Shown here: positions 35,822 through 45,500 of the stretch, piece after piece
Numbering within the stretch: position 1 is the stretch's first letter
Layout of the letters: each line of letters opens with the position of its first letter
NCBI RefSeq assembly: GCF_900460245.1
Contig: NZ_UHIP01000001.1
Coordinates: 2,232,001-2,296,000, forward strand
Direction: 5' to 3'
DNA length: 64,000 nt
DNA from: Vibrio fluvialis
Lineage (GTDB): Bacteria > Pseudomonadota > Gammaproteobacteria > Enterobacterales > Vibrionaceae
Notes under the pieces: generated by a model
Told to the model about the DNA's origin: nothing
Seen by the model: only the letters and a program-made list of their open reading frames with translations
The model's database searches: none
Translations under genes and position numbers: made by a program

Positions 35822-36340
35822 TTACGCTTCGATTGGTTTACGCCAATCGTCTGAGCCTGAAGTACCCGCGTTCACGTGATCCCACGTGATTTTGCGGTAA
35901 GACATAGAGACCGTCAGGTTCTGAGTGAAATCAGATTTTGCTGGATCTTGGCAGTGCGGCATTTCACATTGGATATCGACGATAGACGCGTTTTCCAGCT
36001 TAGTCGTGAAGAAGTTTTCTTGTTTGCCTTCGATAGACGTGCGGTACCATTTCAGTTCAACAGTCGTCATCTTCTCGCCTGACGCCAGTGCGTTGTACAG
36101 CAGAGGAACGGCTTTGTTCAGAGAAACAGTGAATTTGAATGGTTTGTGAACACGTTGACCAGATGGTTGACCCGATTGTGGATCAGTAGGGACAGTCACT
36201 GTGTGATCGAATTGCTGAACCAGCATCTCGTCTTCGTGACCTTCAACGAATGAATCGCCGATAGAATCCGCAGTGCAGGCACCGGCAGTGATTAGGCCCT
36301 GGGTTTGACCTTCGATAGAGATATAACATGGAGTTGGCAT
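35822..36340 (-). CDS. hcp: Hcp, T6SS tube protein
   Basis: A 172-residue Hcp, beginning MPTPCYISIEGQTQGLITAG and ending YRKITWDHVNAGTSGSDDWR, very like the V. cholerae Hcp. It polymerises in hexameric rings as the T6SS tube. AAGGAA precedes the ATG. A -24/-12-like sigma54 promoter lies 40 bp upstream. Hcp-first auxiliary clusters are typical of vibrios; core sheath and baseplate genes are not in this window. Between hcp and vgrG a hairpin (GGTGCTCA/TGAGCACC, 35782-35805) without T run may separate their transcript levels. Confidence 0.96.
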   Translation of the reverse strand: MPTPCYISIEGQTQGLITAGACTADSIGDSFVEGHEDEMLVQQFDHTVTVPTDPQSGQPSGQRVHKPFKFTVSLNKAVPLLYNALASGEKMTTVELKWYRTSIEGKQENFFTTKLENASIVDIQCEMPHCQDPAKSDFTQNLTVSMSYRKITWDHVNAGTSGSDDWRKPIEA

Positions 36341-36379
36341 CGTTTTTCCTTTAGTAAGTAAAGATATTCAACCAACTAC

Positions 36380-36395
36380 TACAAGAAGAATGCCA
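36380..36395 (-). promoter_or_regulatory. Probable sigma54 promoter of hcp
   Basis: On the minus strand TGGCATTCTTCTTGTA matches TGGCAC-N5-TTGCA at 14 of 16 weighted positions; GG and the TTG block are in correct spacing. It lies about 40 bases before the hcp start. The V. cholerae hcp operons are driven by sigma54 and VasH, which supports the call. Confidence 0.5.
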
Positions 36396-36578
36396 AACTA
36401 GAAACCAAGAAAAATTCAGAAGACTGAAACAAAATATAGTCTTAACGCACAAAAAATCTCCCACTTTCAAGCAACAATTTGCCAGCCAGGCAACTTATTG
36501 CTTAGGGCGCATCGAAAAGTCAGATAAATGTCATCAACGATAGATCGCTAAAAACACTTAAATATTTAAAGCATTTTA

Positions 36579-36602
36579 TTTTAGTAACCATCTTAGTAAC
36601 CA
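36579..36602 (+). other. Putative integrase arm-type sites, right end of island 1
   Basis: TTTTAGTAACCAT at 36579-36591 matches 2058-2070 exactly; a second TTAGTAACCA follows at 36593-36602, in tandem. They lie 56-79 bp before the ssrA-like sequence at 36658, mirroring the left end. Arm sites are inferred from repetition and position. Confidence 0.5.
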
Positions 36603-36657
36603 AATCAAAAACAAAACCGAAATAAAACATTAAAATTCAATCAATTACTAAACAAGA

Positions 36658-36682
36658 TCAACTTACGCCAGCCCACCAAATT
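36658..36682 (+). other. Degenerate ssrA 3' end, probable right attachment site
   Basis: The stretch TCAACT, two mismatched bases, CGCCAGC and CCACCAAATT resembles the tmRNA 3' end at 1924-1950, with one base deleted in the acceptor strand and two substitutions. It is the expected direct repeat (attR) of an island inserted at ssrA. A second integrase gene begins about 50 bp further, as in tandem integrations. The match is not perfect, so moderate confidence only. Confidence 0.5.
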
Positions 36683-36684
36683 AA

Positions 36685-36713
36685 AAAACCCCTTGATTTT
36701 CAAGGTTTTTTTT
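36685..36713 (+). terminator. Rho-independent terminator after the ssrA-like repeat
   Basis: CCTTG and CAAGG with an ATTTT loop, flanked by A and T runs; works in both directions. It occupies the same relative position as the terminator behind ssrA itself. Confidence 0.7.
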
Positions 36714-36732
36714 TATTATCCCCTGGTGAGAA

Positions 36733-36936
36733 ATGCATTTGGTACAAAAAACTGGTACTAAAATGCGCTATCTAACTCGAAGAAACACCAACTACTATTT
36801 TCGATACGTAATCCCTTCTAAGTACAGACTTATCTTCAACAAGCGTGAGATAAAAAAGTCACTTAAAACCAGTGACTTTAACATCGCACGTATGCGAGCA
36901 TTGAGACTAGAAGCATCAATAAGAGAAAAATGATGT
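36733..36936 (+). pseudogene. int: N-terminal fragment of a second tyrosine integrase
   Basis: Sixty-six codons of an integrase of the DUF6538 N-terminal type: MRYLTRRNTNYYFRYVIPS, then REIKKSLKTSDFNIARMRAL. It starts at 36733 or at the ATG 36763. The frame ends at a TGA four bases before the IS boundary at 36937, and the remaining catalytic part is absent from the window. It is oriented as the first integrase and lies just inside the ssrA-like site, so this was probably the integrase of a tandem second island, now inactivated by the IS. Confidence 0.8.
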
Positions 36937-36996
36937 TGGCCTGCTCCCCTTAATCTAGTCCAGTCTACACTTAGTAATGTTCATCCAACCAAGGAG

Positions 36997-37269
36997 ATGA
37001 TGAACATGAAAAAGCGATTCAATGAACAACAAATCATTGCCATTTTAAAGGAAGCGGAAGCAGGTATCCCCGCCAGAGAGCTTTGCCGCAAGCATGGGAT
37101 ATCGGATGCGACGTTTTACACATGGCGCAAAAAATACGCAGGACTGAATGTCTCTGAAGCCCGTCGCCTTAAGGCACTGGAAGACGAGAACGCTCGGCTC
37201 AAAAAGCTGCTGGCTGAGACACTGCTGGATGCAGAAGCACTTAAAATCGCTCTTAGCCAAAAGTACTGA
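36997..37269 (+). CDS. IS407-group transposase OrfA, copy 1
   Basis: A 90-residue HTH protein with a C-terminal leucine-zipper-like stretch: NEQQIIAILKEAEAGIPARE, ELCRKHGISDATFYTWRKKY and the coiled segment LKALEDENARLKKLLAET. It differs from copy 2 at least at one residue (AGLNVS here, AGLDVS there). OrfB follows in the -1 frame, overlapping by seven bases. Confidence 0.92.
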   Translation: MMNMKKRFNEQQIIAILKEAEAGIPARELCRKHGISDATFYTWRKKYAGLNVSEARRLKALEDENARLKKLLAETLLDAEALKIALSQKY

Positions 37270-38111
37270 CCGTCGAGGACAAGCGCAAGGCTGTTAAAGT
37301 CATTCAGAAAAGCACCCTGCTTTCAGAACGCAGAGCCTGTCTACTCGTCGGTATTCAACGCGCGTCACTGCGATATCAACCTCAAGCTAATCGCGAGGAT
37401 GATAAGCTTCTGGCTCGTATAAAAGAGCTGGCATTGGAACGACGTCGATTCGGTTATCGTCGGATCCATCGCCTTCTGAGGCGAGAAGGTTTTGATGTTA
37501 ACCATAAGCGAGTTTATCGCTTGTACTGCGAATTAGGCTTAACGGTCATCAGCAAACGGAGACGTAGAAAATCACAGTGTGTTGAGCGAGAGCCTCTCTT
37601 GCTTCCTTCAGTACCAAATCACACTTGGTCTATGGACTTTGTGATGGATGCGCTCAGTAACGGCAGACGAATTAAATGCCTGACGATTGTGGATGATTAC
37701 ACAAAGGAGTGCCTAGATATTCCTGTTGCTACGGGGATCTCGGGAGATGAAATCGTGATCACGCTGGAGTCTATCGCTGCGTTTCGCGGTTATCCAGCAT
37801 CGATACGAACGGATCAAGGCCCAGAATTTACAGGGAAAGCGCTCGACCAATGGGCTTATCAGCATGGTGTGATTTTAAAATTAATCCAGGCAGGAAAACC
37901 GACACAAAATGCTTATATTGAAAGTTTTAATGGTAAGTTCAGAGATGAATGTTTAAACGAGCACTGGTTTAGGGATTTGAGTCATGCTCGTGACCTAATC
38001 AGCCTCTGGCGAATGGATTACAATGAAAATCGCCCCCACTCAGCACTGGGTTACTTAACTCCTTCTGAGTTTGCAGCGACAACAGAACGGCACGAAACAG
38101 TGGTAATTTAA
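37263..38111 (+). CDS. IS407-group transposase OrfB (DDE), copy 1
   Basis: The DDE recombinase subunit, reading about 282 codons in the -1 frame from an opening at 37257; the start is uncertain (no clear ATG until 37434, so OrfAB fusion by -1 frameshifting at the CCAAAAG overlap or a non-ATG start). Catalytic residues: D in TWSMDFVMDAL, D in IRTDQGPEFTG, E in NAYIESFNGKFRDE. Full length by family standard. Confidence 0.9.
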   Translation, partial: VLTVEDKRKAVKVIQKSTLLSERRACLLVGIQRASLRYQPQANREDDKLLARIKELALERRRFGYRRIHRLLRREGFDVNHKRVYRLYCELGLTVISKRRRRKSQCVEREPLLLPSVPNHTWSMDFVMDALSNGRRIKCLTIVDDYTKECLDIPVATGISGDEIVITLESIAAFRGYPASIRTDQGPEFTGKALDQWAYQHGVILKLIQAGKPTQNAYIESFNGKFRDECLNEHWFRDLSHARDLISLWRMDYNENRPHSALGYLTPSEFAATTERHETVVI

Positions 38112-38158
38112 CAAGCATTACTAATGAAATTTTGGATTAGTTCTCGGGGGCAGGTCAA

Positions 38159-38287
38159 GCCGCTATTCGTATAGGCAACGCAAAGCTACTCATTGAAAAC
38201 GGTCGAGCATTGGATGCCCTAGACTTGATACTTAAATCAAATCGAGTAAATAGTGATATCCGAGACCTAGCAAGAAAGCTCAGATAG
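38159..38287 (+). pseudogene. C-terminal remnant of an unknown gene cut by the IS
   Basis: An open frame leaves the IS end directly and reads 42 residues (AAIRIGNAKLLIENGRALDA and LDLILKSNRVNSDIRDLAR) to TAG at 38285. Composition looks like one helical repeat unit. The 5' part is lost. The remnant overlaps the 3' end of mcrC by 21 bp on the opposite strand. Identity unknown. Confidence 0.5.
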
Positions 38288-39595
38288 CGATGTATATTCT
38301 TGGATAAACTCACACGCATCATTTTCAAGGTCATAAGGAACTACTCTTACTGACAGTTGCTCATCAAAGAAAAATGGGGGTAATGGATTTTTGAAGGATT
38401 CATACGCCGGGTAAATTAAGTAAACCGTACCTCTTCCTTTTAAGTATTTATGTCCATAGGCAAACATTTGATACATGTCAGATTGGCTAATACCATATTT
38501 ATGTTTAGCCGTAGCTAGCTTTTCATTAATCCTCTTCCACTTTGTATCAGCAACATAGAACGGCTTTTTCGAATTTTTTTCGCTCACTATAATATCAGGT
38601 ATAAGTCTAAACCATGCCTCAGTATTCCCCGAATTCGGAGTATGAGTGACTAAAGAATTACTTTTTACTTGTGAACTTAACTTAAGTCCAAGTGGGAGTA
38701 ATTTATCAAGTTTGATAGCAACATAACGTTCGAAAAGACTCTCAATCGGAAAAAGCATAGATACACCATTATGTTGCCCGGCAAGAGATACTGGTGATTG
38801 ATAACTCAAGATAAGGTCACACCAAGGCTTCACAGCTCGATAATGAATGAGCGAACGTTCATTGGACCATTGACGAAAATCTAATACATAATTTCCTGAA
38901 TGAGGGATATCATCAAGAGCACACTGCAATTCACTACCTAAACGTAAGTTATCACTGTGTTTGGACCACTTCATCACTTGAGTCAGCGCAGAGCGTATTA
39001 ATCTATTTTCTGCTCGATCTGGCGAAAACTCATCGTAAGCTATGTGAAAACTATTTAAGCAGCCTGGCCTTTGGTTTATTTGCTTTGATGTTTGTAGCTG
39101 ACCTTTTAAGTAAGGTTTACGAACTTGAACTCTGGTGTACTTGCTGCGGATTCCCTTCTTAATCACATCCGAGACTTCTTTCAAGAAATAGCCAATCAAT
39201 ATTTCAAATAGCGGTCTGTTTAACGTTTGTAAGGAAGAATTTTCAAACCTATGCAAGCTAAGTTTATGGACCGTTGAAAGCATCTTAAGAAGAATTCTCG
39301 TTGCGGCTTTACTGTCTTCCTTTTCTGAGATTTTAGGTAGAATTTCAATACGGGTGCCGCAAGGCGTTTCTAATACTCCAACATAATTGATAACTTGCAG
39401 TGCAATAGAACTGCCATGTTTTTTTAGCTTTATAAGATCGACTGAATTTTGATTATTACTCTGTCCGTTAATCATTAGCCACTCAAACGCTTTACGTGGT
39501 ATTGAGTGGCGATCAATACTCGACTGATCACCACCATTAAGCAGTAAACCGAATTCTCGAATGGTAATGGTTGAATGAGGTTTTCTAACGAGCAT
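38267..39595 (-). CDS. mcrC: McrC-like nuclease subunit
   Basis: A 442-residue McrC. N-terminal LVRKPHSTITIREFGLLLNG, then IEILPKIS and the DUF2357-like core; PD-(D/E)xK residues are at RLIPDIIVSEK and VADTKWK near 360-380. It is the cleavage subunit activated by McrB on modified DNA. The ATG at 39595 shares a base with the mcrB stop (TAATG), which fixes the start better than the upstream in-frame ATG. It is 442 residues, longer than E. coli McrC. Confidence 0.9.
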   Translation of the reverse strand: MLVRKPHSTITIREFGLLLNGGDQSSIDRHSIPRKAFEWLMINGQSNNQNSVDLIKLKKHGSSIALQVINYVGVLETPCGTRIEILPKISEKEDSKAATRILLKMLSTVHKLSLHRFENSSLQTLNRPLFEILIGYFLKEVSDVIKKGIRSKYTRVQVRKPYLKGQLQTSKQINQRPGCLNSFHIAYDEFSPDRAENRLIRSALTQVMKWSKHSDNLRLGSELQCALDDIPHSGNYVLDFRQWSNERSLIHYRAVKPWCDLILSYQSPVSLAGQHNGVSMLFPIESLFERYVAIKLDKLLPLGLKLSSQVKSNSLVTHTPNSGNTEAWFRLIPDIIVSEKNSKKPFYVADTKWKRINEKLATAKHKYGISQSDMYQMFAYGHKYLKGRGTVYLIYPAYESFKNPLPPFFFDEQLSVRVVPYDLENDACEFIQEYTSLSELSC

Positions 39596-42291
39596 TAAGA
39601 ATAGATACCGATGTAAGCATGAGGACTCTTCAGAGCTTGACTGTTCCTTACATAAGGCTGAACACCGTTTAACTCCCAAGCATCTCCCAGTAGCAGTTTC
39701 ATCTCGTCAGCATCGAATTGTTCGCAGATAAAACGTAAGCTCTCATCGGTCTTAAGCTGATCTCCTAATACCATCGCTACCCGCTCCCAATCCTCAAAGA
39801 AATATTCTTCTAAAAGAGGAAGAATTTCCAGCCCCATGATTTCTGATAGCTTCTCAATCGAAGGGTATTCAACTAAAGGTAAAAAGAAGCTGTGACCTAT
39901 TGTGTGTTCACGGTCGTACAATAGCTCTATTCTTTTGTTGATAGTTTCAACCATCAGCTTAACATCAATACCTTCTATTAGCGGGATTGTCTCAAGCAGC
40001 TCATAATTCGTCATCATTTCTTCAAACTGAAAGCGGCGGCGTAATGCAATATCAAGCTGAGCAAGTGACTTATCAGCCGTGTTCATCGTGCCAATGATGT
40101 GTACGTTATCTGGAACCGAGAAAACATCTTTTGAATATGGAAGCTTAACCGACAGCGCTTCTTTACCACCGGCTCGCTTACTCGGCTCAATCAAGGTAAT
40201 TAGCTCACCAAATATATTGGAAATGTTACCTCGGTTAATTTCATCGATAATCAACACTCTCTTGTCTGAAGATGCTTGATTAGATAGCGATATTCCTTTG
40301 TTAACAATCCCTTCAACTAAAGGGCTTAAGACATTTGGGTAGCCATTAACCAGAAACTTTTCCATCAAAGAGTCAGTTTTATCAAACACTCTTTTCTGCT
40401 TAATATCTTCAATCGAAATATCACCAGAACGCACTAAATCACAAAGCTCATCAACAATCGATTTTGGCATAGGAAGCTCTGAGCCATTGGGCTTACGGAT
40501 AGTTATCAGTTCATCAGAGATAGACTCGATCTGATACTTACCTACAGTACGTCCCGGCGCGACGTTACCAGAATCATCACTACCTTGTAATATAGATCGG
40601 AGCTTTTCAGTATCAATGGTTGAATCGTATAGTCGATACAAGGTCATTTGAGACAAGTTCTTCTTGAACAATTCATCAACAGGCAATGATGGTTCATACA
40701 CTCTATGCCAGGTGACTTTTCTTGCTTGAGAGTAGCTAACATCATCAACCTCAGAGTTATTGAAGTAGTAATCACTGGTAATTTCAGCAATAGCACGAAA
40801 CTTACGGTTACCATCCGAGACGACGATCAAATCGCCGATGCTCATCTCATTCTTAAACTTGTTTACTGACGTTACTTGGTAGTCATAGCTCTCATTCTCA
40901 ATTTCTACGTTATTGCTGCGGTATGTTTGAGCCACTTGCTTACGATCACTTGCGTGAGTGAAATCAATGTCATAGCCATAACCTAAAAGAACGTAACCAT
41001 TTTCAACACATTGCTGATAGATAAAAGCATCATCACCAGCGATATCACCTAATGACATTTTCCAGATTTTACGGCCACTAATATCAACATTATCTTGAGC
41101 TGCTTTTACTGTTGGTTTGGCACGAGCAGATTCGCATAAACGTTTGAAAATTCCATCTTCAATTTCGTAATTTACCTGATTATTTTCAGTAGTTGCTTTC
41201 AAGCCTTCAACAAAATCTTCATAACTGAAGCTCTGATGAAAGGTAACGAAACCAATACGATTGCTGTTTAGAAGCTCATCAAATCGCTTTTTGATAGCAA
41301 CTCGATCATCCTTATTAGCTCTAAAATAATCTGGGTCCACAATTTCTAATGCCTTATTAATCGTGTTGTAGGTTTTACCAGTGCCCGGCGGACCATAAAG
41401 GATCGTATTAAGTGGTTGAGATTTATTATTACTCTTCACATCATACTCCTGTGCTGTGTCGTTGACCTCATTAGTGGACAATGACTTAGCTTGCTTCCAT
41501 TTCGAACGTAATGGTTCTACGTAATAGTCGAGTTCTTTAGTCCCGTACTCTACTTCAAATGAGCGCCTCAGTGCCAATAGTTGAGCATCAACGTCCTTGG
41601 CATCCATACGATTGTATTGGGCACTAGCTATATCGGCTAGAGTAGTCAATATAGCTTTTCTGTCCGTATTGCCGAATATGCGCTCATGAACTTCTGGAAA
41701 CAGCAGGTATAAAAACATATGACGAAACTGCCTAGAACCATTTTCAGGAATAAATTCTAGCCACAGAGGTAATCGCTCAACATCATTTAAAAGCTCTCTT
41801 CTCTCCTGTTCAGAAAGCTTTAACAAAGCAGCAACCAATCGAATTACATAGACAAGCTCGCGCCAACGGCCCGTATTGTAAGCAGTTCCAGCGCTTCCAA
41901 TTCCGGTCAAAGCGCTACCAGAAAGAAATCTTTTTCGAGCTTCTGTAGCGACCTCGTAGCCACTCCAGGAAAATACTCGCTCAATACTTTTGCGCTTAGA
42001 TTCAAAACCAATATTACTTGGACAAAGAAACATCAGCCACAGCATTTCAGACGCTAGTACTTTGGCTTCTGGAGAAGAATTTTCTAGTTGAGTTTCTAAC
42101 TTTTCAAAGAAGTCGCCGTCACCTTCATCCAAGTTTTCGACGAAAAAATCAATAAGCTCTTGGCTCGTCGTTGAATTCCATACCGCGAGATCTGTAAAAA
42201 GTGATAGCCCTTGAATAAAACAACGCTCTTTAAACTCCGACATGTTGTTAAGTAAATGAGTAGAGTTCTTGTCGCCACAATATATAGCCAT
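39595..42291 (-). CDS. mcrB: McrB-like GTPase/AAA+ with an EVE-like insertion
   Basis: An 898-residue McrB-family AAA+ motor for cutting modified DNA. N-terminal 290 residues: SRQFRHMFLYLLFPEVHERI type domain. Walker A GPPGTGKT at 300-307. Residues about 410-535 are an EVE/PUA-like module (WKMSLGDIAG, GYVLLGYGYDIDF, MSIGDLIVVSDGNRKFRAIA) that binds modified bases in related proteins. Walker B LIIDEINRGN is near 680, and the McrB signature MNTADKSLAQLD near 735. Thus about 380 residues lie between Walker A and B. GGGAG precedes the ATG. The GTP specificity signature is only inferred. Confidence 0.88.
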   Translation of the reverse strand: MAIYCGDKNSTHLLNNMSEFKERCFIQGLSLFTDLAVWNSTTSQELIDFFVENLDEGDGDFFEKLETQLENSSPEAKVLASEMLWLMFLCPSNIGFESKRKSIERVFSWSGYEVATEARKRFLSGSALTGIGSAGTAYNTGRWRELVYVIRLVAALLKLSEQERRELLNDVERLPLWLEFIPENGSRQFRHMFLYLLFPEVHERIFGNTDRKAILTTLADIASAQYNRMDAKDVDAQLLALRRSFEVEYGTKELDYYVEPLRSKWKQAKSLSTNEVNDTAQEYDVKSNNKSQPLNTILYGPPGTGKTYNTINKALEIVDPDYFRANKDDRVAIKKRFDELLNSNRIGFVTFHQSFSYEDFVEGLKATTENNQVNYEIEDGIFKRLCESARAKPTVKAAQDNVDISGRKIWKMSLGDIAGDDAFIYQQCVENGYVLLGYGYDIDFTHASDRKQVAQTYRSNNVEIENESYDYQVTSVNKFKNEMSIGDLIVVSDGNRKFRAIAEITSDYYFNNSEVDDVSYSQARKVTWHRVYEPSLPVDELFKKNLSQMTLYRLYDSTIDTEKLRSILQGSDDSGNVAPGRTVGKYQIESISDELITIRKPNGSELPMPKSIVDELCDLVRSGDISIEDIKQKRVFDKTDSLMEKFLVNGYPNVLSPLVEGIVNKGISLSNQASSDKRVLIIDEINRGNISNIFGELITLIEPSKRAGGKEALSVKLPYSKDVFSVPDNVHIIGTMNTADKSLAQLDIALRRRFQFEEMMTNYELLETIPLIEGIDVKLMVETINKRIELLYDREHTIGHSFFLPLVEYPSIEKLSEIMGLEILPLLEEYFFEDWERVAMVLGDQLKTDESLRFICEQFDADEMKLLLGDAWELNGVQPYVRNSQALKSPHAYIGIYS

Positions 42292-42527
42292 TTAAATACG
42301 TCTCCCGGCATACGATTGGTGAATTGTAAACCTCCCCTAAATTAGTTACACCCATAATTAGAGGTTTCGGCTTGTTCATGCTTCATCAAAGAGTTCACCG
42401 CCTACTCAGTTTTATTCACACATTACTTCCATCAAATAATCGACCAAAGTTCCACTAAAAACGTCCTGTATGCAATAGAATACTGTTTTTAAATCACACA
42501 TTTAAAGCAAAGTTTCCAAGGTGAGGT

Positions 42528-45500
42528 ATGAATAATCAGGGCTGGGTTCACTATTGGCGTAATTCGCTTGCCGATGCCGACAGCGCAAAAGGTGCATTAA
42601 AAAAGCAAGATCTGACGAATTATGAGCGGACGACAACTAACGAATTCAAAGAAGGTAAGCTAGAACCGGATTCTCCCTTGCTAGAAGATCTGTTTCGCAA
42701 TGAACCAGATACTCTCACCGCCGTACAAATTCATCTTCGCCCAGTCACCTATTATCTTAGGAAGGTACATGGCAAAGATTACAGCGGTAATATGCCAGGG
42801 GTACTGACGCCGATTATCTGCTCTTTGTGGGTCAATCGTGAAGGGCGAATGTTTCCCCACACCACGCCATTCATACCTCGTGATTTACTTGCTCCTCAAG
42901 GGACAGACACCTTTACTATCGCTGACGTCGATAAACTCGATAAATTCCTGACAGTGCACGAAATAACAGCCCAATCGGCTGAAGGTATTCCAGCCAAATT
43001 CGAACGAGAAGAACAGTATCTGAACCATCAAAAAGATTGGCAAAACTATTACGGGCTCACCCAAAAACTGTTTGCCGACTACTGCGATAGATCCCGAATC
43101 GAGCAGTTCTACGAAGACATTGAAAGTCGTGGTTTAGTCAACAAAATCAGCGAGTGTTTAGGGGCCTCAAGACATATTTTAAAACTGTACGATAACCTCT
43201 GTAATTCAAGCACAGACTTGCCTCTGCTTGATAGTTACGCGGCAAAAACAGTAACCAACCACGATGAGTGTCTTGATGTATCTCAGACAGTGAATCTGCG
43301 TTTTGGTCACTCAAATCGTCAATTCCCGTTAGCTAAAGCGCAATGCGATGCTTTGGCACACACCTTAGCCCTGCAGGAAGGCGATATTCTTGCGGTCAAT
43401 GGCCCTCCAGGCACGGGTAAAACAACGTTCGTTCTATCTGTAGTCGCATCATTGTGGATTGAATCGGCGCTAAAAGAGAGTCAGCCACCGCTCATCATTG
43501 CAGCATCGACGAATAACCAAGCCGTAACCAACATCATTGATGCTTTTGGTAAAGACTTCGATGAGGGCGACGATGAGCTATCAGGCCGATGGTTACCCGA
43601 CATTTTTAGCTACGGAGGCTACCTGCCATCAGCCTATGGTGAATCGGAAGCTGCCAAACGCTACCAAACTAAGCATTTCTATGAAAAAGTCGAACAATTG
43701 GATTTTCTCGATCAAGCCCAAGCGCATTATTTGGATAGAGCAAAACAGGCGTTTCCACAACAGAATTTTGCTGATGTAACGCAAGTTAAAATATATCTCC
43801 TTGTCGAATTACGCCGACATCAAACCCAGTTAGATCAAATCCAAAGCAATTGGCATCACTACAACCGCCAACTGAATGACATCCATTCACGCCTTGGGGA
43901 CAATCCACAACAAACATTGGCAGATCAACAACAAGCGGTTTCTAGTGCGCAAGCATTGAAAGATAACGCCAAAGAACGGTTAACTGCATGGCGAACCTAC
44001 CTAGGCAACGAATCTACATGGTTAACTCTGTTTAGGTGGCTATCGCCAATCAAGAACAAACTTGAACTTCAGCGCAAAAATTTCATGTTCAGCCTTATTG
44101 AGCACGATGAAGAACACATTGAAAATCTGTCATCAGATCGATTTGAGAGCCTACTCAAGCAAGTATTTTCTAGCAAAAAAGATGATTTTGACGATCAAAA
44201 TAACCGATATCAATCTTGGTTAGAGCAGTATCAAAAGTTTGAGCAATCACAGCAAAATTGGCTTGATTCTATTAATCACCTTACTGAGAACGCTCCAGAA
44301 CAAACCATTCCACAACTGGCCGACATCGATTCGGTTTTGGATATCACTACCCGTTTTCGAATGTTCCGCTTAGCTGTCCATTACTGGGAAGCATGCTGGT
44401 TACTGAGTTGCAGAGATATGGGCCAAGAACTGAACAAGCAGGCCCGGAAAACAGGCTTGAAAACAGTTCGTCCTCGTTGGCAGCGGCGGATGATGCTCAC
44501 CCCTTGTATTGTATCAACGTTCCATTCTCTGCCTTCTCATATGACTTATCAGTCTCACGTTGGGAATAATGAGTTTGAAACAGACTATCTGCTTAATGAA
44601 ATAGACCTTTTGATCATTGATGAAGCTGGCCAAGTGGCCCCAGAAGTTGCCGCAGCCTCATTCGCACTCGCCAAAAAAGCCTTGGTGATCGGTGATATTT
44701 ACCAAATCCCGCCGATTAGAAATGTGAGCTCATCGATTGATCGAGGTAATTTAAAACAGCATAAAGTGATCAAATCAGATGATGAATACACAGCCATTCA
44801 AGAGGCTGGCCGAAGTGTCGTGACTGGCAGTGCGATGCATGTAGCCCAACAAGCAAGCCGTTTTCATTATATGCAAGAAGCGGAACCTGGCATGTTTTTG
44901 CAAGAACACCGACGCTGTTATGATGAATTAATCTCGTACTGCAATGAGCTTTGCTATCAGGGCATCCTGATCCCCAAGAGAGGACAAGCAACCGAAGATA
45001 GCCTCTACTCTCCTTTCAGTCATTTACACGTCGATGGTATCGCGGAGTCATTTAGCGGAAGCCGACGCAATAAACTAGAAGCAGAAACTATCGCTGCATG
45101 GCTACATGCTAATAAAGCTAAAATAGAGAATTACTACGGAGAACCACTGGCCAAATGTGTGGGTATCATTACGCCATTTTCAGCTCAAGTGAACCAGATC
45201 ACAACCGCGTGTCATGCCTACGAGATCAAAGTAGGTAAAGGGAAAGATCAACTCACCGTTGGCACCGTTCATTCCCTTCAAGGTGCTGAGCGCAAAATCA
45301 TCATTTTTTCTCAGGTGTATACTAGACACAACGATGGCGGGTTTATCGACATGGATCCTTCAATGCTTAACGTAGCTGTCTCGCGAGCTAAAGATGCATT
45401 CTTGGTCTTTGGTGATTTGGACATAATTGAAGCGGCTCCATCATCTTCTCCACGAGGATTACTGGCCAAGTATCTCTTCACTGACGAGCGGAATGAGCTT

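Larger units (their letters stand above)
36937..38157 (+). mobile_element. IS3-family element, IS407 group, copy 1
   Basis: A 1221-bp element with terminal inverted repeats TGGCCTGCTCCC (left) and TGACCTGCCCCC (right, read inward). It encodes OrfA and OrfB transposases. There is no target duplication: left flank ends TGT and right flank begins AGC. Both flanks are truncated genes, so an adjacent deletion probably followed insertion. The second copy lies at 46285-47505 in the opposite orientation. Confidence 0.93.
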
